This document shows positions 1-6,101 of a DNA stretch of 6,101 nt, piece by piece. The DNA lies in assembly GCA_024644775.1 (NCBI GenBank), contig JAHEHB010000248.1, positions 2,007 to 8,107 on the forward strand, written 5' to 3'. Each line of letters starts with the position of its first letter. The first letter of the stretch is position 1. The notes under the pieces are model-generated. The model saw only the letters and a list, made by a program, of their open reading frames with translations. It ran no database searches and was not told where the DNA came from. A program made the translations under genes and the position numbers. The DNA comes from Deltaproteobacteria bacterium (lineage in GTDB: Bacteria; Desulfobacterota; Desulfobacteria; Desulfobacterales; SURF-15).

Positions 1-544
1 TGATGATCCCACGATTAGAAACGTTGTTTTGTATCATCATGGCCCTCTTTTTAATGACGAAGAGAGAGCCTATCCAACCTCTAAGTTACCGATAGAGATT
101 CCACCGTATGTGAAGATATGTAAGTTAGCCGATATGTATGACGCGATGACGTCGAAACGGTCCTATAATGATGCTTTCAATCCAGTGTTAGTCGTGACTG
201 AAGTGTTCAGAAAATATGCTAAAATCGATGATGCGGTGTTAAAAATCATCCTTCAGAGTTTTGTAAATACTGTTGGCGTATATCCATCCGGAAGCTGCGT
301 GTACCTTCTTAATGGCCAAATTGCTTTTGTACTGGATAGTGATGGGCCGATTATCATTCCTTTTACCGATGAGGCGGGAAATACACTGTCTGAAAAACAG
401 GATCCTGTTAAGTTTTCACATTTAAAGGAAAAGGGCACGAATTTGCGAATCGATAGGAGAAAACCCCCCTTATCTCCCACAGAAGCCCACAATATGTTAC
501 CGAATTACCTTAAAGAGATTGTTCCGATTTTCAGCCAAAACTAA
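1..544 (+). CDS. HD-GYP domain protein, C-terminal part (5' end outside window), degenerate GYP motif
   Basis: The reading frame is open from base 2, giving 180 visible residues and a TAA stop at 542-544. The in-frame TTG at 29 falls inside a conserved helix and is not the real start. What is seen: an HH pair (visible residues 12-13, bases 35-40), a degenerate GYP box reading AYP (23-25), then LADMYDAMTS with its metal-ligand-type Asp (residue 44) and KRSY, which closely follow the end of HD-GYP phosphodiesterases. After the HD fold comes GVYPSGS (92-98) and a strand-rich stretch (VYLLNGQIAFVL), a tail often seen after stand-alone HD-GYP domains. Family knowledge: HD-GYP proteins hydrolyse c-di-GMP or related cyclic dinucleotides using a metal cluster. 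The HDxGK motif would lie upstream and cannot be checked. HHExxDGxGYP is altered here (Glu replaced by Gly, three extra residues, Gly replaced by Ala), so activity is uncertain. The gene converges on the minus-strand regulator. Confidence 0.85.
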   Translation, partial: DDPTIRNVVLYHHGPLFNDEERAYPTSKLPIEIPPYVKICKLADMYDAMTSKRSYNDAFNPVLVVTEVFRKYAKIDDAVLKIILQSFVNTVGVYPSGSCVYLLNGQIAFVLDSDGPIIIPFTDEAGNTLSEKQDPVKFSHLKEKGTNLRIDRRKPPLSPTEAHNMLPNYLKEIVPIFSQN

Positions 545-1590
545 TCCAACCCCAACATTTTTGTTATTTGTCTTAATTCAGACTCCCTCTTCAAGAAACA
601 TTCCACTAATACAGGGTCGAAATGTGACCCACTACCCGCACCAATTTCCTCAAACGCTTTCTCTATGGGCCAAGGTTTTTTGTAGGGACGCTCCGATATG
701 AGTGCATCGAAGACATCGCATATACAGGTGATTCGACCAACCATCGGGATATCTTCTCCTTTAAGCCCATTTGGATACCCCGTACCGTCCCACTTTTCAT
801 GATGTGTCAAGGATATGGTCGCGGCCATCTGAAGAAAACTGGATTTGCTTCCCGATAATATTTTTGCTCCGATGACGGTGTGAGATTTCATTGTCGCGAA
901 CTCTTCCCGGGTCAGCTTGCCCGGTTTCAGGAGAATCGCATCCGAAATCCCTATCTTACCCACATCATGCATGGTGCTTGCCTCATAGAGAATCGTATTC
1001 TCGGCCTCAGAAAGTCCGGCAGTGCTTCCAAGTAGGCGACAATACTCACTCATCCGCTTAATATGCTGTCCGGTTTCCTCATCACGATGATCGGCGGCGA
1101 GGCCCAATCGCTCAAGAATCTCACGCTGCAAATCAGCGAGTTCCTTGGTGCGCTCTTTAACCTTCTCTTCCAGGATGGTGTTCTGTTTTTGCAACGCTTC
1201 CTGTGAAAGTTTGAGTCTAAGGTGTGTCTTTACCCGCGCTTTTACTTCGACGACATCGAACGGCTTGGTGATGTAATCCACTGCTCCAATTTCAAATCCT
1301 TCTGTCTTTTTGCTTGGGTCATCCATGGCGGTGATGAAAATAACCGGAATTTCACGAGTATCGGTATTTTCCTTGAGTTTTCGACAGACTTCAAAACCGT
1401 CCATTTCGGGCATCATGATATCCAAGAGAATCAGATCCAGTGAATTATTCCCAGCGTATTCCAGCGCTTTTTTCCCGTCCATAGCAACAGCCAGTCTATG
1501 CTCGTTGCCGAGGGCCTTGATGAGAACGTCGATATTTATCTTGGCATCATCCACAAGAAGAACTTTGCATTTTCTCAAATCTTTGATCAT
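541..1590 (-). CDS. Response regulator with REC and HD-GYP domains (RpfG-like cyclic-di-nucleotide phosphodiesterase)
   Basis: This is a 349-residue cytoplasmic protein read from ATG at 1590. REC (about 8-125) has the acidic pair D14/D15, phosphoacceptor D57 in LLDIMMPEMDG, T87 and K109, all intact. A helical, probably coiled-coil linker (about 128-160) leads to the HD-GYP domain (about 155-345). Visible motifs there are ETGQH (172-176), HDVGK (208-212), a His at 237, HHEKWDGTGYP (263-273) and the Asp in CICDVFDAL (292), so the catalytic and metal-binding set looks complete. Family knowledge: such regulators (e.g. RpfG) hydrolyse c-di-GMP when the REC domain is phosphorylated. An in-frame TTG at 1596 would add two residues, but the Shine-Dalgarno AAAGGGG (1597-1603) touches it, whereas it lies 6 nt from ATG 1590, so ATG is preferred. 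It lies 65 nt downstream of the hybrid kinase on the same strand and is probably its partner. The TAG stop overlaps the stop of the convergent HD-GYP gene. Confidence 0.95.
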   Translation of the reverse strand: MIKDLRKCKVLLVDDAKINIDVLIKALGNEHRLAVAMDGKKALEYAGNNSLDLILLDIMMPEMDGFEVCRKLKENTDTREIPVIFITAMDDPSKKTEGFEIGAVDYITKPFDVVEVKARVKTHLRLKLSQEALQKQNTILEEKVKERTKELADLQREILERLGLAADHRDEETGQHIKRMSEYCRLLGSTAGLSEAENTILYEASTMHDVGKIGISDAILLKPGKLTREEFATMKSHTVIGAKILSGSKSSFLQMAATISLTHHEKWDGTGYPNGLKGEDIPMVGRITCICDVFDALISERPYKKPWPIEKAFEEIGAGSGSHFDPVLVECFLKRESELRQITKMLGLD

Positions 1591-1596
1591 TTTCAA

Positions 1597-1603
1597 CCCC
1601 TTT
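1597..1603 (-). promoter_or_regulatory. Ribosome binding site deciding the start of the REC/HD-GYP gene
   Basis: On the minus strand the bases read AAAGGGG, a good Shine-Dalgarno match, followed by the 6-nt spacer TTGAAA and then ATG (1590-1588). The competing in-frame TTG at 1596-1594 directly abuts the site with no spacer and is therefore an unlikely start. Confidence 0.7.
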
Positions 1604-1631
1604 GTTCTCTCATTTATTCATTTTTATCGGA

Positions 1632-1651
1632 TGGGTATTAACCGTTACCCA
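1632..1651 (-). other. Small inverted repeat between the kinase and regulator genes
   Basis: A 6-bp stem TGGGTA / TACCCA (1632-1637 with 1646-1651) encloses an 8-base loop, just after the kinase stop codon (1656-1658). An overlapping alternative dyad TAAC-C-GTTA (1639-1647) shares bases with it. On the minus strand no T-run follows the stem, so it does not look like a Rho-independent terminator. It could be a weak mRNA structure tuning stability or the ratio of kinase to regulator, or it may be chance. What is seen is only the symmetry; any role is inference. Confidence 0.3.
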
Positions 1652-1655
1652 ATTC

Positions 1656-4600
1656 TTAAAAGTTTTTACATTCGACGGTGAGTTTGGATAGTACTTCTCT
1701 CGCCTCATCAAAATTGTAATTGGCGATATGCTGCTCGAGTACTTTGAGTTCCTTTTCAATATCATTTGAAGACAGACAAGATTTAATTTCTTCTAAACAA
1801 TCTTCCGTTCCCACCGGGTTGCATTCTTGAAGCCTTTCATCCAGTCTGGGCAACAGTTCAACGAACTTTTTCAAATCAGATGTTTTATGCTTGCGCTCTA
1901 TGGCTGTGGGGGGAGCAGTATGCGGTTTGATCGTTTCGAAAGAATCCCTTGCCTGCTTCAATGCAGCGTCTACCGTTTCTAGTAAACGGTACATTTCGGT
2001 ATCATCTCTGTTCTCACCGGCTTCTTCCAGCTTTTTTGCCGCCGAACTGACATTAATGGCGGAAAGGTTACCTGCTGCTCCTTTCAAAGAATGGGCATTA
2101 ATCCTTACTGCTTTGAAATCCTTTTTTTTGATCATCCCCGCAAGTAGCTCCACGATATTTTTATGATCGTCGAAAAAGGAATTTAGGATTTTTAGATATG
2201 TATCCAAATCGCCGACTCGCGTTACGCCTTCTTTAACATCGAGTCCGGGAAGATTCACAGGAATCGATTGACCGGGGTTTCTTTCCTCATTTGTTACTAC
2301 AGAATTTGTTACTACAGACGGGTTTTTAAGCCTGGGAATATGTTGCCGAAGGGAAAGAAACAATTCTTTACGATCAATTGGCTTTGTAACATAATCATTC
2401 ATACCGGCTGTAAGGCATTTTTCTCTGTCACCGCTCATGGCGTGGGCGGTCATTGCGATTATCGGGAGGTCGATCAGGTTAAGCTCATTGCGTATTACTT
2501 TCGTCGCTTCGATTCCATCTATCTCCGGCATCTGGACATCCATCAAAATGGCATCATAAACCTCTTTCTTTGCCGCCTCTATTGCCTCCCGGCCATTTTC
2601 AGCCTTGTCCACGAAGATACCCGCCGCTTTCAGCATCTCGGTGGCAACCATTTGATTGATTGTATTATCTTCAACCAAGAGCACGTGAACACCGGAAAAT
2701 TCCTCTGAGTAGGGTGGACCACTCAAATTGTCACTGGAGGTGGTGATGTCGTGCCCGAATATTTCCATGATCGTGTCACAGAGCTCCGATTGTTTGAGCG
2801 GTTTGATGAGATAGCTTTCGACGCCGGCTTCCTGTAGGGTTCTGATATCTTCCTTGCGGCCGCTGGCATTCATAATGATAATCGGTGGCGCTTTCTTGCG
2901 TGAGTCGTTCTTGATTTTCTTTGCGGCTGTAAAACCGTCCATACCGGGCAAGACAACATCCATGAGGATCAAATCAAATCCTTCGCCTTCAATGGACTGT
3001 TCATACAACGAAAGCGCCATTTCCGCGGTTTCTACGATTTGTATATTAAATTGAAAAGGTTCCAGGTACTGTTTGATGATACGCTGAGTGGATAGGTTTT
3101 TTTCTACAACAAGAATGTTGAGGTTTTTTAATGCCGACGGAACAGACATATCCAGGGTAACCTGCTCCGGGGAGAGTTTCAACCGTATTGTAAAGTAAAA
3201 AGCACTTCCCTTTACGGGTTCGCTCTTTACCCAAATTCTTCCGTTCATCAGGGTAATAATTTTTTTGCAAATGGTAAGCCCCAGTCCCGTTCCGCCATAT
3301 TTTCTTGTGGTGGAGTTGTCGGCCTGGGTGAAAGATTCGAAAAGCTGTTCTTGCACCTCAGGGTTAATACCGATTCCTGTGTCTCTGACACAAAAAAGGA
3401 GTTCAACGGTTTCACGCGTGATGGATCGATTTTGAACGGAGATGCATATTTCACCGTCATCAGTGAATTTAAGCGCATTAGAGGTCAGATTTACCAAAAC
3501 TTGTCGCAGACGCAACGGATCCGTAATCACCCCTCTGGGAACATCGGGGGCAATATCGATAATAAATTCCAGGGATTTTTGTTGTATTTCATCCCGGAAC
3601 ATTTCCGAAACCTGGCCAATCACATCCCGGGGTGAGGTTACGATATTTTCAAGCTCTAATTTACCGGCCTCGATTTTAGAAACATCGAGAATGTCGTTGA
3701 TTATCCCCAGAAGAGACCTGGAAGCCGAACGGATGATATTGAGGTATTCCTTCTGCTTAGGTTTTAACTCCATATCCATGATAAGGTCCGAACAGTTGAT
3801 AATGGCGTTCATTGGTGTTCGGACCTCATGGCTCATGTTTGCGAGAAATTCGCTTTTTGCCCGGTTGGAAGCCTCCGCGGTTTCTTCATTAATGCGTGCC
3901 TTGGTCGCTTTGGCCGTGGTATCCATTAGTTTTCGAACATTCCTTTTCAACTCGGTTCTCATCAAAACGAAAGATTCAGCAAGACGCCCCACTTCATCTT
4001 TGTACTTTACCGGGAGTTCGGTTATCAAAGAATCTTCTTCCCCGGAAGTAAAATCAATGGAAGGAAGATCTTTGACATAGGTTGCCAGCATTTTGAGCGG
4101 CCGGGATATTCTGGAAACTAAAATAAAGGCCGCAATCAGGCTGCCGATGAGAATGGCGGAGATTATAAGACTCTGGCTGGCAACCAGTGCCTTGGCGGGT
4201 GCCTGAATTTCAGAAACAGGGACGGCAGCTACAATGTACCAGTTAAAGGGTTTGAAGTAGCCGACATGTGCCTCGACGACTTGTGAATTTTGCGAGTCAT
4301 TCTCAGTATACCGTAATTTATTGTTTTTGTTTTTGGCCACACGCATCAGATCGTTCAAAAGAAGATTTCCGGTATGAATGTTTTTTTTTGCTAAATAGTA
4401 TGGCCGGGTTTCACCGGACGGTTGGACAAGGATGTTACCGTTGCCGTCAATGAGCAACACAAAGCCACTCTTTCCGATTTTGATTTTTCCCAGCGTTTTC
4501 TTGAGAACGTTAACGATATTTTCAAGCTTCTTTCGGGTCTCCCGCTCAATTTCGTCGAAATCAACCATGGCGCACACCGTCCAATGCCATTTTCGAAACG

Positions 4601-5177
4601 GAATAAAATACCCCAATTTTTTCTGAACAGTGTCTTTATCAGGATCTTTCCAGAAAAAGACCGCTGACTGCCCGGTATTTTCCAGGACTTTTTCATCCAT
4701 CACTTTAGCAATATCGCGTCCCTTCATATCTTTAAACGAGATGATAGATGTTCCTTGTATCTTGGGGTCCGGATGTGAGATGACCGTTGAATGACGATCG
4801 AACACGAATACAACCCCTTTTTGGAATTGAATGGATTTTATCCAGTTTAACGATCTCTGTTGTGCCACCTTTTGAGATAATATGTCATTATCGGAAAAAA
4901 CCGTGTATTCATCTAAAACCGATAGACAGATGGTGGCAACGCTTTTCAATCGCCGGTTCAGTCCACCGATCATATCGAATTTGTCCGCGAGAAGCTTATT
5001 GTAGCCCCCCCTTATATTGAGCTCTACCAGTTCGAGCACATTTTGTGCCGAAGACTGCTCAGCCATCAGCATAGCCCGTCCGACTTGCCGGTCTGTGATA
5101 ACTACGATAAAAACAGCGGTAACGCCCATGATTAGGGCAATAAAGAAGGTTATTTTTCCTTTCAGAGAAGAAAACAT
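1656..5177 (-). CDS. Membrane hybrid sensor histidine kinase: double Cache, HAMP, HisKA, HATPase, REC, REC, Hpt
   Basis: This 1173-residue protein has a BarA-like tripartite layout. Visible order: TM1 about 9-28; periplasmic sensor about 30-330 made of two Cache-like halves (dCache_2 style), each ending in a GYF.PF..W motif; TM2 about 335-355; HAMP about 356-410; a short helix; HisKA with His450 in SHEVRTP; HATPase with N box N563/N567, G1 DTGIG (599-603) and G2 GGTGLGL (628-634). REC1 (about 686-805) keeps Asp740 and Lys792 but has E692/K693 for the acidic pair and Asn770 for the conserved Thr. REC2 (about 830-948) is intact, with E836/D837, D880, T910 and K932. Hpt (about 975-1085) has His1029 in AHSLKG. 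An 80-residue helical tail follows. Family knowledge: phosphate moves His-Asp-His and then to a separate regulator, here probably the downstream REC/HD-GYP gene. The ATG at 5177 is chosen because it precedes TM1; the Shine-Dalgarno is poor. The ligand cannot be told. Confidence 0.96.
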   Translation of the reverse strand: MFSSLKGKITFFIALIMGVTAVFIVVITDRQVGRAMLMAEQSSAQNVLELVELNIRGGYNKLLADKFDMIGGLNRRLKSVATICLSVLDEYTVFSDNDILSQKVAQQRSLNWIKSIQFQKGVVFVFDRHSTVISHPDPKIQGTSIISFKDMKGRDIAKVMDEKVLENTGQSAVFFWKDPDKDTVQKKLGYFIPFRKWHWTVCAMVDFDEIERETRKKLENIVNVLKKTLGKIKIGKSGFVLLIDGNGNILVQPSGETRPYYLAKKNIHTGNLLLNDLMRVAKNKNNKLRYTENDSQNSQVVEAHVGYFKPFNWYIVAAVPVSEIQAPAKALVASQSLIISAILIGSLIAAFILVSRISRPLKMLATYVKDLPSIDFTSGEEDSLITELPVKYKDEVGRLAESFVLMRTELKRNVRKLMDTTAKATKARINEETAEASNRAKSEFLANMSHEVRTPMNAIINCSDLIMDMELKPKQKEYLNIIRSASRSLLGIINDILDVSKIEAGKLELENIVTSPRDVIGQVSEMFRDEIQQKSLEFIIDIAPDVPRGVITDPLRLRQVLVNLTSNALKFTDDGEICISVQNRSITRETVELLFCVRDTGIGINPEVQEQLFESFTQADNSTTRKYGGTGLGLTICKKIITLMNGRIWVKSEPVKGSAFYFTIRLKLSPEQVTLDMSVPSALKNLNILVVEKNLSTQRIIKQYLEPFQFNIQIVETAEMALSLYEQSIEGEGFDLILMDVVLPGMDGFTAAKKIKNDSRKKAPPIIIMNASGRKEDIRTLQEAGVESYLIKPLKQSELCDTIMEIFGHDITTSSDNLSGPPYSEEFSGVHVLLVEDNTINQMVATEMLKAAGIFVDKAENGREAIEAAKKEVYDAILMDVQMPEIDGIEATKVIRNELNLIDLPIIAMTAHAMSGDREKCLTAGMNDYVTKPIDRKELFLSLRQHIPRLKNPSVVTNSVVTNEERNPGQSIPVNLPGLDVKEGVTRVGDLDTYLKILNSFFDDHKNIVELLAGMIKKKDFKAVRINAHSLKGAAGNLSAINVSSAAKKLEEAGENRDDTEMYRLLETVDAALKQARDSFETIKPHTAPPTAIERKHKTSDLKKFVELLPRLDERLQECNPVGTEDCLEEIKSCLSSNDIEKELKVLEQHIANYNFDEAREVLSKLTVECKNF
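2290..2319 (-). repeat. 15-bp in-frame tandem duplication in the REC2-Hpt linker
   Basis: Two adjacent 15-base units, plus-strand TTTGTTACTACAGAA (2290-2304) and TTTGTTACTACAGAC (2305-2319), match at 14 of 15 bases. In the kinase they encode two consecutive VVTN blocks (about residues 955-963) in the flexible linker after REC2 and before Hpt. Being a multiple of three, the duplication keeps the frame. It is probably a recent slippage or duplication event in an unconstrained linker. Confidence 0.85.
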
Positions 5178-5494
5178 GAGCCGTAATTTTTTTCTGTGTA
5201 TTTTAAATGTTTTAACTGAATATCCTTTAATGATATCGGTATCCTTTACCGTAACTTAAATTCACTTCGATCGGTTTTAAAGAAACCGGGTGTTTAAATT
5301 GGACCAAGGTCATCAAGATGCTTTTTAAGGATGGTTTTTTATGAAGCGTGGTTTTGAGAACGTCTTGAAATAGAGGATTGTGATCGTTGATTTATTCGTA
5401 TTCGCTTACTAATCCGGCCAATATCATTCAGACATTGCAGTGCGGTTTAATGTGATCATATATCATTAGATACCCAAAGACACCAGGATAAAGG
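5178..5494. other. 317-bp intergenic region upstream of the hybrid kinase
   Basis: I see no convincing gene here. It should hold the kinase promoter (reading leftward) and the end of the ytfJ transcript. A weak sigma70-like candidate on the minus strand is TATCAT (5230-5235) with TTAAGT 18 bp upstream; the -35 match is poor. The 9-mer TATCCTTTA occurs twice, at 5221-5229 and 5240-5248, flanking that candidate -10. Small dyads include CGGTTT-N5-AAACCG (5272-5288), CGGTA-N5-TACCG (5237-5251) and GACC-AA-GGTC (5302-5311). None is followed by a T-run that would make a clear terminator on either strand. Confidence 0.5.
5221..5248. repeat. Direct repeat of TATCCTTTA upstream of the kinase
   Basis: Two perfect 9-base copies (5221-5229 and 5240-5248) start 19 bp apart, 45-70 bp before the kinase start codon. 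Read on the minus strand they are TAAAGGATA. The position would suit a binding site for a transcription factor contacting nearly two helical turns, but no known regulator motif is recognised and chance in AT-rich DNA is possible. Confidence 0.4.
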
Positions 5495-6055
5495 TTAGAT
5501 ATTCATTTTTATTAAATCAATGAACGCTTGAATTTCATCGTCTTTAAGCGGTCCATCCTTATACGCCAACACCTTTCCATCTTTCCCGACGAGGATTACA
5601 GCGGAGCCTTTTTTCCCCAACCCCCATGATTCTCTGACTATAGAACTATCATCTAAAACGAACTCACTGTTATTGAGTTTCTTTCGGTTTTCTTCATATT
5701 TCTGGCGCGCAAATCCTTTTCCTCCTGTAAACACATCATCGATGTTGAGAATGCTTACTGTTTTGTATTTATCTAAAGGAATTTGTTCTGCTTCTATCAT
5801 TTCTATATATCTTTTGTTAATTTTATCGATTCCCCGGCGAGCCGCCAAATGATAAACCGTATGTACTTTTCCAACCAGATTACGGGAGCTCCATCGTCTA
5901 TAGCTAATTTCTTTTCCATTAAATTCTAGTTCTCCAGCTCTACCATGCAAAATAACTTCCGGTAAAACTTGGCCGATCTTTAGTTTTTCAGCATATATAT
6001 CGGGTGCCACCGCTACAAATATTGCCAGTATGATTAACTGTCGTTTGATTCCCAT
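5495..6055 (-). CDS. ytfJ: YtfJ family periplasmic protein
   Basis: This 186-residue protein is close to the length of E. coli YtfJ and resembles it along its whole length from memory of that sequence. Shared blocks: the LVGKV segment (60-64) followed by H.AAR (69-73), LNIDD (103-107), a conserved Trp (144), and KDGKVLAYKDGPL near the end (158-170). The N-terminus has K4/R5, a hydrophobic core (7-17) and a likely signal peptidase I site after Ala22 (IYA|E), so the mature protein should be periplasmic. YtfJ proteins have a thioredoxin-like fold, and the E. coli name 'transcriptional regulator' in some databases is not supported by sequence. There is no cysteine at all here, so thiol-redox activity is excluded; the family's function is unknown. 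The ATG at 6055 has AAAGG (6066-6070) 10 nt upstream and precedes the signal peptide. It is co-directional with the kinase, but the 317-bp gap argues for separate transcription. Confidence 0.9.
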   Translation of the reverse strand: MGIKRQLIILAIFVAVAPDIYAEKLKIGQVLPEVILHGRAGELEFNGKEISYRRWSSRNLVGKVHTVYHLAARRGIDKINKRYIEMIEAEQIPLDKYKTVSILNIDDVFTGGKGFARQKYEENRKKLNNSEFVLDDSSIVRESWGLGKKGSAVILVGKDGKVLAYKDGPLKDDEIQAFIDLIKMNI

Positions 6056-6101
6056 ATTCTATCAACCTTTCACCAGATAATGCCTGGCAGAATCGTCGGA
6101 T

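Noticed and set aside
519..701. Plus-strand 60-codon frame running over the convergent junction
   Set aside because: It overlaps the ends of two well-supported genes in another frame and has no family resemblance.
3442..4080. Long plus-strand open frame (212 codons) antisense to the kinase core
   Set aside because: It lies fully inside the HisKA/HATPase/HAMP coding region, shows no recognisable domain, has low-complexity Ser/Arg-rich composition typical of a reverse-strand shadow, and has no convincing ribosome binding site.
5272..5288. CGGTTT-N5-AAACCG hairpin as a terminator for ytfJ
   Set aside because: The stem is only 6 bp, it lies over 200 bp past the ytfJ stop, and no T-run follows on the minus strand.
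5341..5373. Ten-codon plus-strand ORF (MKRGFENVLK) with AAGGA 9 nt upstream
   Set aside because: The ribosome-site spacing is acceptable, but ten codons in AT-rich non-coding DNA arise easily by chance, and there is no promoter or downstream gene on that strand for it to act on.
5396..5424. Possible sigma54 promoter (TGGCC... on the minus strand)
   Set aside because: The GG to GC spacing is 12 rather than 10 bases and the TTGCA element is missing.
5451..5466. CRP-like half site TGTGATC (also at 5379-5385)
   Set aside because: The second half needed for a TGTGA-N6-TCACA dyad does not match at either place, so only a chance half site is present.
6073..6087. Short dyad CCAG-N7-CTGG upstream of ytfJ
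   Set aside because: Only four base pairs, with no T-run or known operator; too weak to call, and the region is cut by the window edge.

Overview
The window looks like chromosomal DNA of a Gram-negative bacterium of moderate GC content. The clues are a signal-peptide-bearing periplasmic protein of the YtfJ family and a large two-component phosphorelay feeding an HD-GYP response regulator. This gene style is common in Desulfobacterota (the former Deltaproteobacteria) and some Gammaproteobacteria. The taxonomic guess is inference from protein style only. I see no mobile element, tRNA, rRNA or CRISPR array.

Layout. Bases 1-544 (+) hold the C-terminal 180 residues of an HD-GYP-type protein whose start lies outside the window; its GYP motif is degenerate. 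It meets tail to tail, with overlapping stop codons at 541-544, a gene on the minus strand (541-1590) for a REC + HD-GYP response regulator of the RpfG type. Upstream of that on the same strand, 65 nt away, is a 1173-residue membrane hybrid histidine kinase (1656-5177). Its order is TM, double Cache sensor, TM, HAMP, HisKA, HATPase, REC1, REC2, Hpt, helical tail. A 317-bp gap (5178-5494) with no convincing gene separates it from a ytfJ homologue (5495-6055, minus), which has its own ribosome binding site.

How they fit together. The kinase and the REC/HD-GYP regulator look like one operon and form a plausible complete phosphorelay: periplasmic signal, then His450, then Asp880 of REC2, then His1029 of Hpt, then Asp57 of the separate regulator, then cyclic-di-nucleotide phosphodiesterase output. 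REC1 of the kinase has lost key pocket residues and probably has a reduced or altered role. The convergent gene also carries an HD-GYP-type domain, so two potential c-di-GMP-related outputs meet at this locus. The ytfJ homologue has no obvious functional link to the relay.

The families present are known ones. The parts most worth a second look are the degenerate HD-GYP partner, the overlapping convergent stops, the pseudo-receiver in the kinase, and a 15-bp tandem duplication in the linker between REC2 and Hpt.
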